Made by a program: the position numbers and the translations under genes
Source: JAUVDZ01 sp964346325
GTDB lineage: Bacteria; Patescibacteriota; Gracilibacteria; UBA1369; PNNO01
Assembly (NCBI GenBank): GCA_964346325.1
Contig: CAYFUK010000054.1
Span: forward strand, 1-6,460
Direction: 5' to 3'
Length of the DNA: 6,460 nt
The notes under the pieces: model-generated
Told to the model about the DNA's origin: nothing
Seen by the model: only the letters and a program-made list of their open reading frames with translations
Databases searched by the model: none
Part shown: one piece after another, positions 1 through 6,121 of the stretch
Layout: each line of letters starts with the position of its first letter
Numbering within the stretch: position 1 is the first letter of the stretch

Positions 1-152
1 ATGAACCACCTTCTTTAACCTATGTACCACCTGACGAAGAAGAAGATGAACCACCGGTAATTACCTATGTACCGCCGACCGAAGAAGAAGATGAACCATC
101 GGTAATTACCTATGTACCATCAACCGAAGAAGAAGATGAACCACCAACAACT
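1..152 (+). repeat. 45-bp tandem repeat, three full units plus a partial one
   Basis: Units lie at 18-62, 63-107 and 108-152, and bases 1-17 match the tail of a preceding unit, so the array begins upstream of the window. Each unit encodes 15 residues, TYVP(P/S)(D/T)EEEDEP followed by three variable residues. Units differ by a few point changes, mostly in Pro, Ser and Thr codons. Because the period is a multiple of three, copy number can change without breaking the frame. The array probably forms a variable-length, strongly acidic stalk of the surface protein. Confidence 0.9.
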
Positions 153-323
153 ACAATAGCAACTACTCCGCCAACGGAACCTACACCGGTTTATGTAACA
201 CAGACGCCTGCTCAGCCGGCACATGCAGCAGCACCTGCCACACCTGAAACAGGCCCCGGATTGATTATTCCGTTAATCGGAACGGCACTTGGTGGCGCAT
301 GGCTAAGAAGAAAGAAAAAATAA
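3..323 (+). CDS. C-terminal part of a repeat-rich surface protein with an LPXTG-like sorting signal (5' end outside window)
   Basis: Only the last 106 residues are in the window; the reading frame is open from base 3 and ends at TAA 321-323. The visible part begins with acidic, proline-rich repeats of 15 residues (TYVPPTEEEDEPSVI type), then a Thr/Pro/Ala-rich stretch (residues 49-80) typical of an extended wall-spanning stalk. It ends with PETGP (residues 81-85), a hydrophobic segment (about 86-101) and a basic tail LRRKKK. PxTG, membrane stretch and positive tail is the known layout of sortase substrates, although the first motif residue here is Thr-Pro rather than Leu-Pro. I infer a secreted protein that is cleaved between Thr and Gly and attached to the envelope by a sortase. 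The N-terminal domains, and so the actual function, cannot be seen. It converges with the operon on the minus strand, with only 4 bases between the two stop codons. Confidence 0.85.
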   Translation, partial: EPPSLTYVPPDEEEDEPPVITYVPPTEEEDEPSVITYVPSTEEEDEPPTTTIATTPPTEPTPVYVTQTPAQPAHAAAPATPETGPGLIIPLIGTALGGAWLRRKKK

Positions 324-327
324 AAAA

Positions 328-1161
328 TTAAATAAATTCTGAGAGCGGTCCGTTGAAAATCGGGCCGCTTTTTAAATGTTTGTTTAAATTGAGCTTTTTT
401 GAGTCGATTCCCAGTGCAATACACAAAACTTGGCTCATATGCAAAACGGGAATATCAAAGCCTTTTTGATACATATCAAACTGCATATGGCAAAAAGGAC
501 AATTTGTAATTATTAAATCAGCTTTTTCATCTGTTGCGTCACGCAAATACTTATCACTCATTTTTGTTGATGCATCTTTGTTATACATACTTATATGAAA
601 CCCGCAGCAATCCAGTTTTGAGGACAGATCAACGGGCGTTGCTCCCAGTGCTTCAACAAACTCCTCGAAATTAAACGGATTAGCGGTATTTTGATGGGGT
701 TTAACGTATTTTGAAGGGCGCAGAATATGACAACCATAATAAGTTGCTATTTTAAGCCCCTTTAAAGGCTTTTTAACCGCATTTTTAAGCTTATCGAGAC
801 CCAAATCTTCTGTTAGTACCCAAAGCCAGTGTTTTACGTTAAAATCGATAAATTTGCCGTTTTGGCGTTGTTTTATCAGATCTTTCCGTAAGTTAATCAC
901 ACAAGTTGAACAAATTGTCATAATATCAAGTCCCGCATCCTTACTGTAGTTGAAATTTCGCTCATTCATATCTTTATTGAATTTTGCATCAACTTCCTTT
1001 ACAACACCTGCACCGCAGCAACCGAACTCCGGAATATCAACAAGTTCAATATTGAGTTCTTTGCATGCAAGCCGCGTAGCTTTATCGTATTCCGATGTAA
1101 GCTGTTTGCTTGCGCATCCCGGAAAATACGCATACCTTATTTTTTCTTCATTTCGTCCCAT
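328..1161 (-). CDS. CCG-domain (HdrB/SdhE-like) subunit of a fumarate reductase/succinate dehydrogenase complex
   Basis: A 277-residue protein with two complete CCG motifs. The first is C16, C48-C49, C84, C87 (CX31CCX34CX2C) and the second is C144, C185-C186, C221, C224 (CX40CCX34CX2C). In HdrB of heterodisulfide reductase such motifs hold non-cubane [4Fe-4S] clusters; the same domains occur in SdhE of Sulfolobus-type succinate dehydrogenase, MfrE of campylobacters and the C-terminal half of methanogen TfrB. It has no signal peptide and no clear transmembrane helix, so it should be cytoplasmic or peripheral to the membrane. It is the third gene of the operon; its ATG lies inside the end of the iron-sulfur subunit gene (25-base overlap) with no Shine-Dalgarno sequence, which suggests translational coupling. 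Role by inference: electron entry from a thiol, quinol or other donor into the reductase. The last 14 or so residues are encoded by the terminator hairpin of the opposite gene and look like an added tail. Family is sure, donor unknown. Confidence 0.9.
   Translation of the reverse strand: MGRNEEKIRYAYFPGCASKQLTSEYDKATRLACKELNIELVDIPEFGCCGAGVVKEVDAKFNKDMNERNFNYSKDAGLDIMTICSTCVINLRKDLIKQRQNGKFIDFNVKHWLWVLTEDLGLDKLKNAVKKPLKGLKIATYYGCHILRPSKYVKPHQNTANPFNFEEFVEALGATPVDLSSKLDCCGFHISMYNKDASTKMSDKYLRDATDEKADLIITNCPFCHMQFDMYQKGFDIPVLHMSQVLCIALGIDSKKLNLNKHLKSGPIFNGPLSEFI
344..373 (+). terminator. Rho-independent terminator of the plus-strand surface protein gene
   Basis: A 9-bp stem (344-352 with 361-369) closes an 8-base loop and is followed by a run of T through 373. 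One pair is T349 with G364, a wobble in plus-strand RNA but an A/C mismatch in minus-strand RNA, so the hairpin fits the plus direction better. It starts 20 bases after the surface-protein stop. It lies wholly inside the 3' coding end of the convergent CCG-domain gene. Confidence 0.8.
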
Positions 1162-2033
1162 TTTTTAACTTTTTTAATAAATAGTGGAGGGAATTTGCCT
1201 TTAAAAAGCATTTTAATGGCAAGCGGCAACATTTTAATCGCCCTGAACGGCCCCCATGTGCCGAGAGGCAATTTGAATTCTTCGATTTCGCCTTTTTTTC
1301 TTACTGAATTATATATCGTTTTTGCATGTCTTGCTCCGTCATTGCCTGTAATTCCTTCTTTTATTGAAGATTCTCTTAAATGTGAAATAACATCCTGCGG
1401 TTCAATATCCTGAGGGCAATTTTCACTTGCTTTTTCGCAGTGGGCACACATCCAGAGTTGTTTTTTAACAAGCTGTTTCAGGCGTTCACGTCTTTTATCG
1501 TCACGAATATCATCAATATATCTTTGTGCCAGAACAGAGGCTGCCGGTCCTAAGTATTCCGAAGAAGCATCCCGTGAAGGACAATCCGAAAAACATGCGG
1601 CGCACCATATACATTCCGATGATTTTTCGATTTTTTTAACATCATCGGGTAAAATTTCAACATCGCGCATTTCATCAAACCACGGTTTTACGGCTTTCAT
1701 CTCTTCATAAAAGGGCTTCATATCTACGATTAAATCTTTCACCACCCTTAAATTTCCAATCGGTCTAACAACTATTTGCCCGAATTCCTCAAGTTCGTCT
1801 TTTATAAAAGTTTTACAAGTAAGCCTTGCTCTTCCGTTTACAGCCATGGAACATGAGCCGCAAATACCTGCCTTACATGAATGTCTGAATGCCAAATCAA
1901 AATCATGATATTCTTTAATCATAATAATCGCATCCAAAACGGTTAAATTTACATCATATTCAATTTCATACTCTTTTAAGTATGGTTTTTCGTCCGTCTC
2001 GGGATTAAATTTTTGGATTTTAATCTTTATCAT
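1137..2033 (-). CDS. Fumarate reductase/succinate dehydrogenase iron-sulfur subunit
   Basis: A 298-residue protein. The N-terminal plant-ferredoxin-like domain carries a [2Fe-2S] motif with C53, C58, C61 and C73 (SCKAGICGSC, then LTC). The C-terminal helical domain has C141, C144, C147, C151-Pro (CIWCAACFSDCP), the usual [4Fe-4S] group, and a second group C196, C199, C206-Pro. It carries electrons between the flavin subunit and the CCG subunit. In the second group the cysteine normally four residues before the Cys-Pro is Ala202, and there is an extra cysteine at C199; the total of seven would still fit one [4Fe-4S] plus one [3Fe-4S] cluster. A basic tail of about 45 residues follows (many Lys; hydrophobic LPLAIKMLF) and could form an amphipathic membrane-contacting helix. 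The ATG at 2033 overlaps the flavoprotein gene by 14 bases and lacks a Shine-Dalgarno sequence. The family assignment is firm; a gene symbol (sdhB, frdB or tfrB-like) is not settled by sequence alone. Confidence 0.93.
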   Translation of the reverse strand: MIKIKIQKFNPETDEKPYLKEYEIEYDVNLTVLDAIIMIKEYHDFDLAFRHSCKAGICGSCSMAVNGRARLTCKTFIKDELEEFGQIVVRPIGNLRVVKDLIVDMKPFYEEMKAVKPWFDEMRDVEILPDDVKKIEKSSECIWCAACFSDCPSRDASSEYLGPAASVLAQRYIDDIRDDKRRERLKQLVKKQLWMCAHCEKASENCPQDIEPQDVISHLRESSIKEGITGNDGARHAKTIYNSVRKKGEIEEFKLPLGTWGPFRAIKMLPLAIKMLFKGKFPPLFIKKVKKWDEMKKK

Positions 2034-3579
2034 AATAAATCAGAGAATGTTTTATAAAGTTTTGATCGTCACGTTCGGGATAGTCTGTTCTAAAGTGGGC
2101 TCCGCGGCTTTCTTTGCGGTCCAGTGCGCATTTTACAATAGCCTGTGCAATAGAGAGCATGTTTTTTAATTCCAGTGCATTGTAGAGCGTGTGATTATAT
2201 CGGGATTTTGGTTTGACATAAATATTTTCAAATCTGTTTTGTAGTTGCTTCAGAGCATCCATACCTTTAAATAAAGAATCCTCGTGCCTGAATATACCTG
2301 CGTTATTAAGCATCTCGGTTTTTAATTCGTTTTTTATTTCATATAAGTTTTCTGTACCTTCTTGATCGAAGGATTCGGCTTCAATATTATTTTTTAAAGG
2401 TGTGAATTGCGTGTTTTGTGCATATTCTGAAGCATTCACACCCGCTTTTTTACCAAAAACAACGGTTTCCATTAAAGAATTGCCTCCGAGTCTGTTAGCT
2501 CCGTGGATGCCCGCACACGCGCATTCTCCGGCGGCAAACAATCCTTTGATTTCAGTTTCACATTCTTTATTTGTCGAAATGCCTCCCATAAAGTAGTGAA
2601 CTCCGGGTTTTACGGGAATCGGTTCTTTTGTACAGTCAATATTTGCGAATTCTTTTGCTATTTTATGTATCTGGCTCAATTTGCCCAAAACCGCTTCTTT
2701 ATCAAGATGTCTCAAATCCAGATGAATCGCTCCTTTAATACCGCGACCTTCTTCGATCTCTTTTTGAATTGCCCTTGCAACTGTATCGCGTTCTGCAAGT
2801 TCATTGACAAATCTTTCATTATTTTTATTAATAAGATGGGCTCCTTCGCCTCGTGTTCCTTCGGATATCAAAAGCGGTCGGTGATGAAGAGTTGTGGGAT
2901 GAAATTGTACGAATTCAATGTCTTTAAGTGCGCATCCCGCGCGATAGGCCAGTGCCATTCCGTCACCGGTTGAAATAGTTGCATTAACGGAATTTTTAAA
3001 TATTTGACCCGCGCCCCCTGTGGCTAAAATTACTGATTTTGCCTCAATAGTGTGATGATTTCCGGTTGAAATATCATAAGCCGTTAAACCCGTGATTTTT
3101 CTGTCTTCAACTATCAAAGAATCAACAAACCATTCATCTGAAAATTCCACTTTGTTTTTTAAACACTCGGTATATAAAGTTGTTATTAAATTATGCCCCG
3201 TATAATCACGCGAATAACAGGTGCGGGTTTTGCTGTTACCCCCAAAAGCCCTTTGAGCTATTTTGCCTTTATGGTTTCGGCTGAATATCATTCCCGTTTT
3301 TTGAAGATCTTTGATTGCTTCAGGTGCTTCTTCGCAAAAATATCGTACTGAATTTTCATCACTTAAATCATCTCCTCCTTTAATCGTATCATCAATATGT
3401 GATTGTATGGATCCGTCAATTGCGGCATTCATGCCTCCCTGCGCCATGCAGGTTTGGCTTCTTAGAGGATGAACTTTTGATATAACACAAACTTTTAATT
3501 CTTTATTACAGTTTAAAGCGGCTGTTAAGCCTGTTCCGCCGCCCCCGATTATTACAATGTCGTATTTTAATTTATTCAT
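2020..3579 (-). CDS. Fumarate reductase/succinate dehydrogenase flavoprotein subunit, lacking the covalent-FAD histidine
   Basis: A 519-residue FAD enzyme that interconverts fumarate and succinate. The Rossmann motif IIGGGGTG is at residues 10-17 and the FAD-contact stretch AQGGMNAA at 46-53. The catalytic set is complete: His227 (QFHPT), Ser239-Glu240 with RGEG, Arg264 (ERDTVAR), His328 (HYFMGG) and Arg363 (HGANRLGGNSL). The GGNSL ending of that last motif and the partner genes favour SdhA/FrdA over L-aspartate oxidase. The C-terminal domain keeps the family signature ESRGAHFRTDYPERDD (490-505), but the protein is shorter than the roughly 570-600 residues of classical SdhA/FrdA. Residue 42, in RSQTCMAQGG, is Gln where classical enzymes have the His that binds FAD covalently; the codon is CAA, one base from His. 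FAD should therefore be non-covalent, which favours fumarate reduction. It is first in an A-B-E operon with no membrane-anchor genes. Only a weak ribosome site (AGG two bases before ATG) is seen. Family sure, direction inferred. Confidence 0.93.
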   Translation of the reverse strand: MNKLKYDIVIIGGGGTGLTAALNCNKELKVCVISKVHPLRSQTCMAQGGMNAAIDGSIQSHIDDTIKGGDDLSDENSVRYFCEEAPEAIKDLQKTGMIFSRNHKGKIAQRAFGGNSKTRTCYSRDYTGHNLITTLYTECLKNKVEFSDEWFVDSLIVEDRKITGLTAYDISTGNHHTIEAKSVILATGGAGQIFKNSVNATISTGDGMALAYRAGCALKDIEFVQFHPTTLHHRPLLISEGTRGEGAHLINKNNERFVNELAERDTVARAIQKEIEEGRGIKGAIHLDLRHLDKEAVLGKLSQIHKIAKEFANIDCTKEPIPVKPGVHYFMGGISTNKECETEIKGLFAAGECACAGIHGANRLGGNSLMETVVFGKKAGVNASEYAQNTQFTPLKNNIEAESFDQEGTENLYEIKNELKTEMLNNAGIFRHEDSLFKGMDALKQLQNRFENIYVKPKSRYNHTLYNALELKNMLSIAQAIVKCALDRKESRGAHFRTDYPERDDQNFIKHSLIYYDKD

Positions 3580-3588
3580 AGCCTGCTT

Positions 3589-3617
3589 ATATTAAAAAAA
3601 AGCCGCCCTTATTGCAA
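3589..3617 (-). promoter_or_regulatory. Candidate promoter of the fumarate reductase operon, overlapping a terminator
   Basis: On the minus strand TTGCAA (3617-3612) and TAATAT (3594-3589) are separated by 17 bases; each matches the sigma-70 consensus at four of six positions. The -35 box covers the terminator loop and the -10 box begins in its T-run. Transcription would start around 3582, giving a leader of only a few bases. Box matches in AT-rich DNA are common, so this is tentative. The alternative is readthrough from the SLH gene. Confidence 0.35.
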
Positions 3618-3625
3618 GGACGGCT
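3594..3625 (-). terminator. Rho-independent terminator of the SLH surface-protein gene
   Basis: A 10-bp stem (3601-3610 with 3616-3625) closes a 5-base loop and is followed in the minus direction by a run of eight T (3601 to 3594). The pair 3606/3620 is a G/U wobble in minus-strand RNA but a C/A mismatch on the plus strand, which fixes the direction. It lies 18 bases after the SLH gene stop and only 14 bases before the flavoprotein start codon. Confidence 0.88.
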
Positions 3626-3643
3626 CCTTTACTAATTGATTAT

Positions 3644-5974
3644 TTATGCATCAAGGCAATAACCCTGTGCCTGTAAATCCGCCAATTCATCAAGACAATC
3701 ATCGTATTCAGCTAATTTTTCCAGATATTCATCCAATTTTTCGGAATAAGCGGTAGTTGTCGCATCCATATCGGCATTTAGCTCTTCTTCGGTTGGAAGG
3801 TGGGTTGAATCGTTATTTTCCCAGTAATCGGATAACTGATCAGTTAGTTCTGTTATTTGAGATTCAGCAGTCAAACACCATTCAACATCACCAAAGGTAT
3901 GTGCGACACCCCAAGCCTGACCGGGTCCGACTTCAAATCCATCACAATCGGCATCAGTCATCCCGCCCGCATTTTCTACCATTTGTCTGAATTCATCTCT
4001 TAATGTTTCAAGTTCCTGCATTTGATCCCAGATTGCTTCAACTTCGGTATTCAAAGTGTCTAATTCGGAACTTAAAGCTTCAGCTTCAGTCCAAACCGCA
4101 TCACAATCGGGGCATTCAAAATCGGCACAGTCTGATTCGTTTAATCCGTCAAAGAATGCGAGCCATAATATTTTGGCGATTTCAGCTCTTGTTATTGTTT
4201 CACCACCTTCGAATTCTCCATCTCTTCCTTCAACAAGTCCGCATTGATAAGCTTTTTCCGCACTGTCAGCAAACCATTCATCTCCTGATAAATCACCAAA
4301 TGAATAAGTTTCATATCCGGGAATATCGAATCCGAGAGCTCTTAATATAATTGTAATTGCTTCGCCTCTTAAAATTGAATTACCCGGGCCAAAACTTCCG
4401 TCCGGATATCCTTCAAAATAGCCCTGATCTTCTGCAGTAACCACATAAGACCAGAACCAGTCATCTTCAGTTACATCAAAGAAAACATCAAAAAAGCTGT
4501 CAACGACAAAATCATCATTGGAAAGCACCAATAATTTAGCTGCTTCCGCTCTGTTTAAAGGATCATTCGGTCTCATTAATCCCGTGTCGTCATCTCCTGT
4601 CATTATTCCTTCATCAAATAGTCCAAAAAGGAAATCTTCAGCCCAGTGTCCTCCAATATCATCAGGATCATCCGCAGCCGGCTCTTCATCCGGTTCTTCT
4701 TCCCCCGGTGATTCGGGAGTAAAAGGAGTTTTTCCTTCGGCTTCGTCCAGAATGGCTTCCATTGTTGAAATATCATGATCCATACATAAGTCCTGGTCCT
4801 GCAAGGCCCGGAGTTCTGCCAAACAATCTTCAAGGTCGGTTATTAATGAATCAATTAAGTCATTTTGTGCTTCTATATCATTTAAAACGGCATCGTATTC
4901 ATCCAGTTTATCAAAATAATCATTCATAAGAGTGTCCATCTGTTCATTTAATTCAGCTTCGGTAGGTAGATGTGTTGAACTGTTTGTTTCCCAGTATTCA
5001 TCGAGATTCTGAATCATTTCTTCTATTTGACCTTCACTTGTAAAACACCATTGAACATCTCCAAAATTATGTGCTATTCCCCAGACCTGGCCGGATTCCG
5101 GTTCAAATCCGTCACAGTCACTGTCTGTCATTCCTCCCGCATCAAGAACCATTTGTCTTAATTCGTTACGTAATTGTTCAAGTTGGTCAAGTTGATCCCA
5201 GACTTCTTCAATTTGAGCTTCAAGATTCAAGAGCTCCGCATCCAGATCATCAGCCTCTTGTTCCATCAATGCCAGGTCATCAAGACCCAGAGCAAGATCA
5301 CCTGCAATTGTTTCACAGTCCGGACAAACCGGTTCTGCGCAGTATGTTTCTTCACATACTTCCAAAGAGGCTATTAATCCTATTATGGCATCGATTATTT
5401 CAGTTAATCCGGGCACTTCGTCACCATCATGATCCATAAGAACCTCTATCCACTCATCTTTTAATAATTGCCAATCGGGTATTGCGGCCGGATCCCAAAA
5501 CTCATTTAAATACATCATATGGTCAAAAAAGTTGAAATAGTCGGGTTCAACTCCGTACCACATACTTTCATCCAGAAAGCAGTATGTTGTTCCGTCATAT
5601 TGGAACGATGAATAATAAGCAAAGGTGTTTGCTGAATCCTGACATACCGATCCCATTGCTAAACTGTCTTCTGTCACCTGTGCATTGAGGTTGTCTACCA
5701 TCATTGCAACATCTCCGCCATAAATATTGGTTGTGCCTCTTTCAATAAGGGCCTCCATATCGGCGGAATAATTTTGGGCCTGTGTTTCAAGGGCCTCGAA
5801 GTTTGCATAAGCCGCGTCCAGATCATCCTGAATTGTTTGACATTCAGTGCAATCTGTAGGTTCCGGAGGAGCCGGAACTTCCGCAGCAAAAAGAGTAGCT
5901 CCATTTGCGAAAATCAGCGTAGCCAAAATAAGCCCGCCTGCAAAAAGAGCCAAGTTTTTTCTGATTGTTTGCAT
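3644..5974 (-). CDS. Exported S-layer-homology protein with three six-cysteine coiled-coil modules
   Basis: A 776-residue, strongly acidic protein. It begins with a Sec signal peptide (basic start MQTIRK, hydrophobic core about 7-28, likely cleavage after Ala30 or Ala31). Then come module A (residues 42-212), module B (217-397), an acidic Pro-rich linker (416-437), three SLH domains (about 438-483, 498-549, 559-607) and module C (621-773). SLH trios bind secondary wall polymers or S-layer sites, so this is a cell-surface protein. The modules share the order CxxC, C, C, C, C (A: 42, 45, 111, 132, 207, 212; B: 217, 220, 287, 310, 384, 397; C: 621, 624, 677, 700, 760, 773). B and C also share GGMTDxDCDGFE, WGxAHxFGDVxWC and STHLPTE, each exactly 390 residues apart, embedded in heptad-like Leu/Glu/Asp-rich helices. 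I do not recognise the module. An in-frame TGA just upstream (5995-5993) and the signal peptide settle the start. It has its own terminator and a candidate promoter, so it is probably a single-gene unit. Its function beyond surface attachment is unknown. Confidence 0.9.
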   Translation of the reverse strand: MQTIRKNLALFAGGLILATLIFANGATLFAAEVPAPPEPTDCTECQTIQDDLDAAYANFEALETQAQNYSADMEALIERGTTNIYGGDVAMMVDNLNAQVTEDSLAMGSVCQDSANTFAYYSSFQYDGTTYCFLDESMWYGVEPDYFNFFDHMMYLNEFWDPAAIPDWQLLKDEWIEVLMDHDGDEVPGLTEIIDAIIGLIASLEVCEETYCAEPVCPDCETIAGDLALGLDDLALMEQEADDLDAELLNLEAQIEEVWDQLDQLEQLRNELRQMVLDAGGMTDSDCDGFEPESGQVWGIAHNFGDVQWCFTSEGQIEEMIQNLDEYWETNSSTHLPTEAELNEQMDTLMNDYFDKLDEYDAVLNDIEAQNDLIDSLITDLEDCLAELRALQDQDLCMDHDISTMEAILDEAEGKTPFTPESPGEEEPDEEPAADDPDDIGGHWAEDFLFGLFDEGIMTGDDDTGLMRPNDPLNRAEAAKLLVLSNDDFVVDSFFDVFFDVTEDDWFWSYVVTAEDQGYFEGYPDGSFGPGNSILRGEAITIILRALGFDIPGYETYSFGDLSGDEWFADSAEKAYQCGLVEGRDGEFEGGETITRAEIAKILWLAFFDGLNESDCADFECPDCDAVWTEAEALSSELDTLNTEVEAIWDQMQELETLRDEFRQMVENAGGMTDADCDGFEVGPGQAWGVAHTFGDVEWCLTAESQITELTDQLSDYWENNDSTHLPTEEELNADMDATTTAYSEKLDEYLEKLAEYDDCLDELADLQAQGYCLDA
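3656..4114 (-). repeat. Module C, third copy of the six-cysteine coiled-coil module
   Basis: This covers residues 621-773 at the C-terminus, after the SLH domains. It starts CPDC and carries EAIWDQ, GGMTDADCDGFE, WGVAHTFGDVEWCLT and STHLPTE, closing with C760 and C773. It is shorter than module B because the first helix is about 14 residues shorter and the second helix also differs in length. The copies differ at many synonymous and nonsynonymous sites, so the duplication is old. Confidence 0.85.
4145..4663 (-). other. Three SLH (S-layer homology) domains
   Basis: These are residues 438-610 of the surface protein. SLH1 starts DIGGHWAEDF and contains GIMTGDD and LNRAEAAKLL. SLH2 contains DWFWSYVVTAEDQGYFEGYPDG, with PGNSILRGEAITII. 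SLH3 contains EWFADSAEKAYQCGLVEG, with ITRAEIAKIL. The TRAE-like motif, important for ligand binding in known SLH trios, appears as NRAE, LRGE and TRAE. Three repeats form the usual functional trio, here placed inside the chain rather than at an end. Confidence 0.9.
4784..5326 (-). repeat. Module B, second copy of the six-cysteine coiled-coil module
   Basis: This covers residues 217-397, starting CPDC only five residues after module A ends. It holds a long acidic helix (about 225-280), GGMTDSDCDGFE, WGIAHNFGDVQWCFT, STHLPTE and a second helix ending at C384 and C397. The core from EVWDQ to STHLPTE aligns without gaps to module C at an offset of 390 residues (1170 bases). Confidence 0.85.
5339..5851 (-). 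repeat. Module A, divergent first copy of the six-cysteine module
   Basis: This covers residues 42-212. It keeps the CxxC start (CTEC) and cysteines at 111, 132, 207 and 212. TYCFLDE at 130-136 resembles the WCFT/WCLT segment of modules B and C (C111 to C132 is 21 residues; the equivalent step is 23 in B and C). GGMTD and STHLPTE are not recognisable. It contains an acidic DHDGDE stretch at 181-186. It is assigned as a copy mainly by its cysteine order, so homology is tentative. Confidence 0.55.
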
Positions 5975-6003
5975 ATTTAAAAGGTTAATTGCTCACCTTG
6001 TCA

Positions 6004-6032
6004 AATTTACTCTAAATTACGCGAAATTTCAA
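6004..6032 (-). promoter_or_regulatory. Candidate promoter of the SLH surface-protein gene
   Basis: On the minus strand TTGAAA (6032-6027) and TAAATT (6009-6004) are 17 bases apart. A second register, TTGTCT (6037-6032) with TAGAGT (6014-6009), is also 17 bases apart. The start site would fall near 5997-6002, leaving a leader of about 25 bases. A purine-rich AAGGTGAG at 5999-5992 resembles a ribosome site but lies 17 bases before the ATG, farther than usual. Confidence 0.45.
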
Positions 6033-6040
6033 GACAAATA

Positions 6041-6069
6041 TTGACTTAAAGCTTCAAGTTACTTAAAGT
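6041..6069 (+). promoter_or_regulatory. Candidate promoter for the tRNA fragment, GIY-YIG gene and downstream tRNA
   Basis: TTGACT (6041-6046, five of six to consensus) and TAAAGT (6064-6069, four of six) are 17 bases apart. Transcription would start near 6076, about 50 bases before the tRNA-like sequence. No other convincing promoter lies between here and the second tRNA copy. Its -35 box is 8 bases from that of the divergent SLH promoter, so the two could compete or share a regulator. Confidence 0.5.
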
Positions 6070-6121
6070 AATTTTTGTATTTGTTCATTGCTTAAATGTA
6101 AATGGTCAAATGTCAAAAGTT

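Noticed and set aside
1..152. CRISPR array, because of the regular 45-bp repetition
   Set aside because: Units are contiguous with no spacers and are in frame within a protein-coding sequence.
212..424. Small minus-strand gene across the surface-protein 3' end and terminator
   Set aside because: It spans the sorting-signal codons of the plus-strand gene, the terminator and part of the CCG gene, and its translation shows no recognisable domain.
2020..3579. L-aspartate oxidase (NadB), which shares the fold and also lacks covalent FAD
   Set aside because: HGANRLGGNSL is the SdhA/FrdA form (NadB usually has LASNSL). The gene overlaps an iron-sulfur subunit and a CCG subunit, which NadB does not need, and no other NAD synthesis gene is nearby.
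4603..4833. Shadow open frames inside the SLH gene and on the opposite strand of the operon (for example 2503-2973 and 5071-5439 on the plus strand)
   Set aside because: They give low-complexity or biased translations with no domains, no ribosome sites, and they overlap fully with strongly supported genes.
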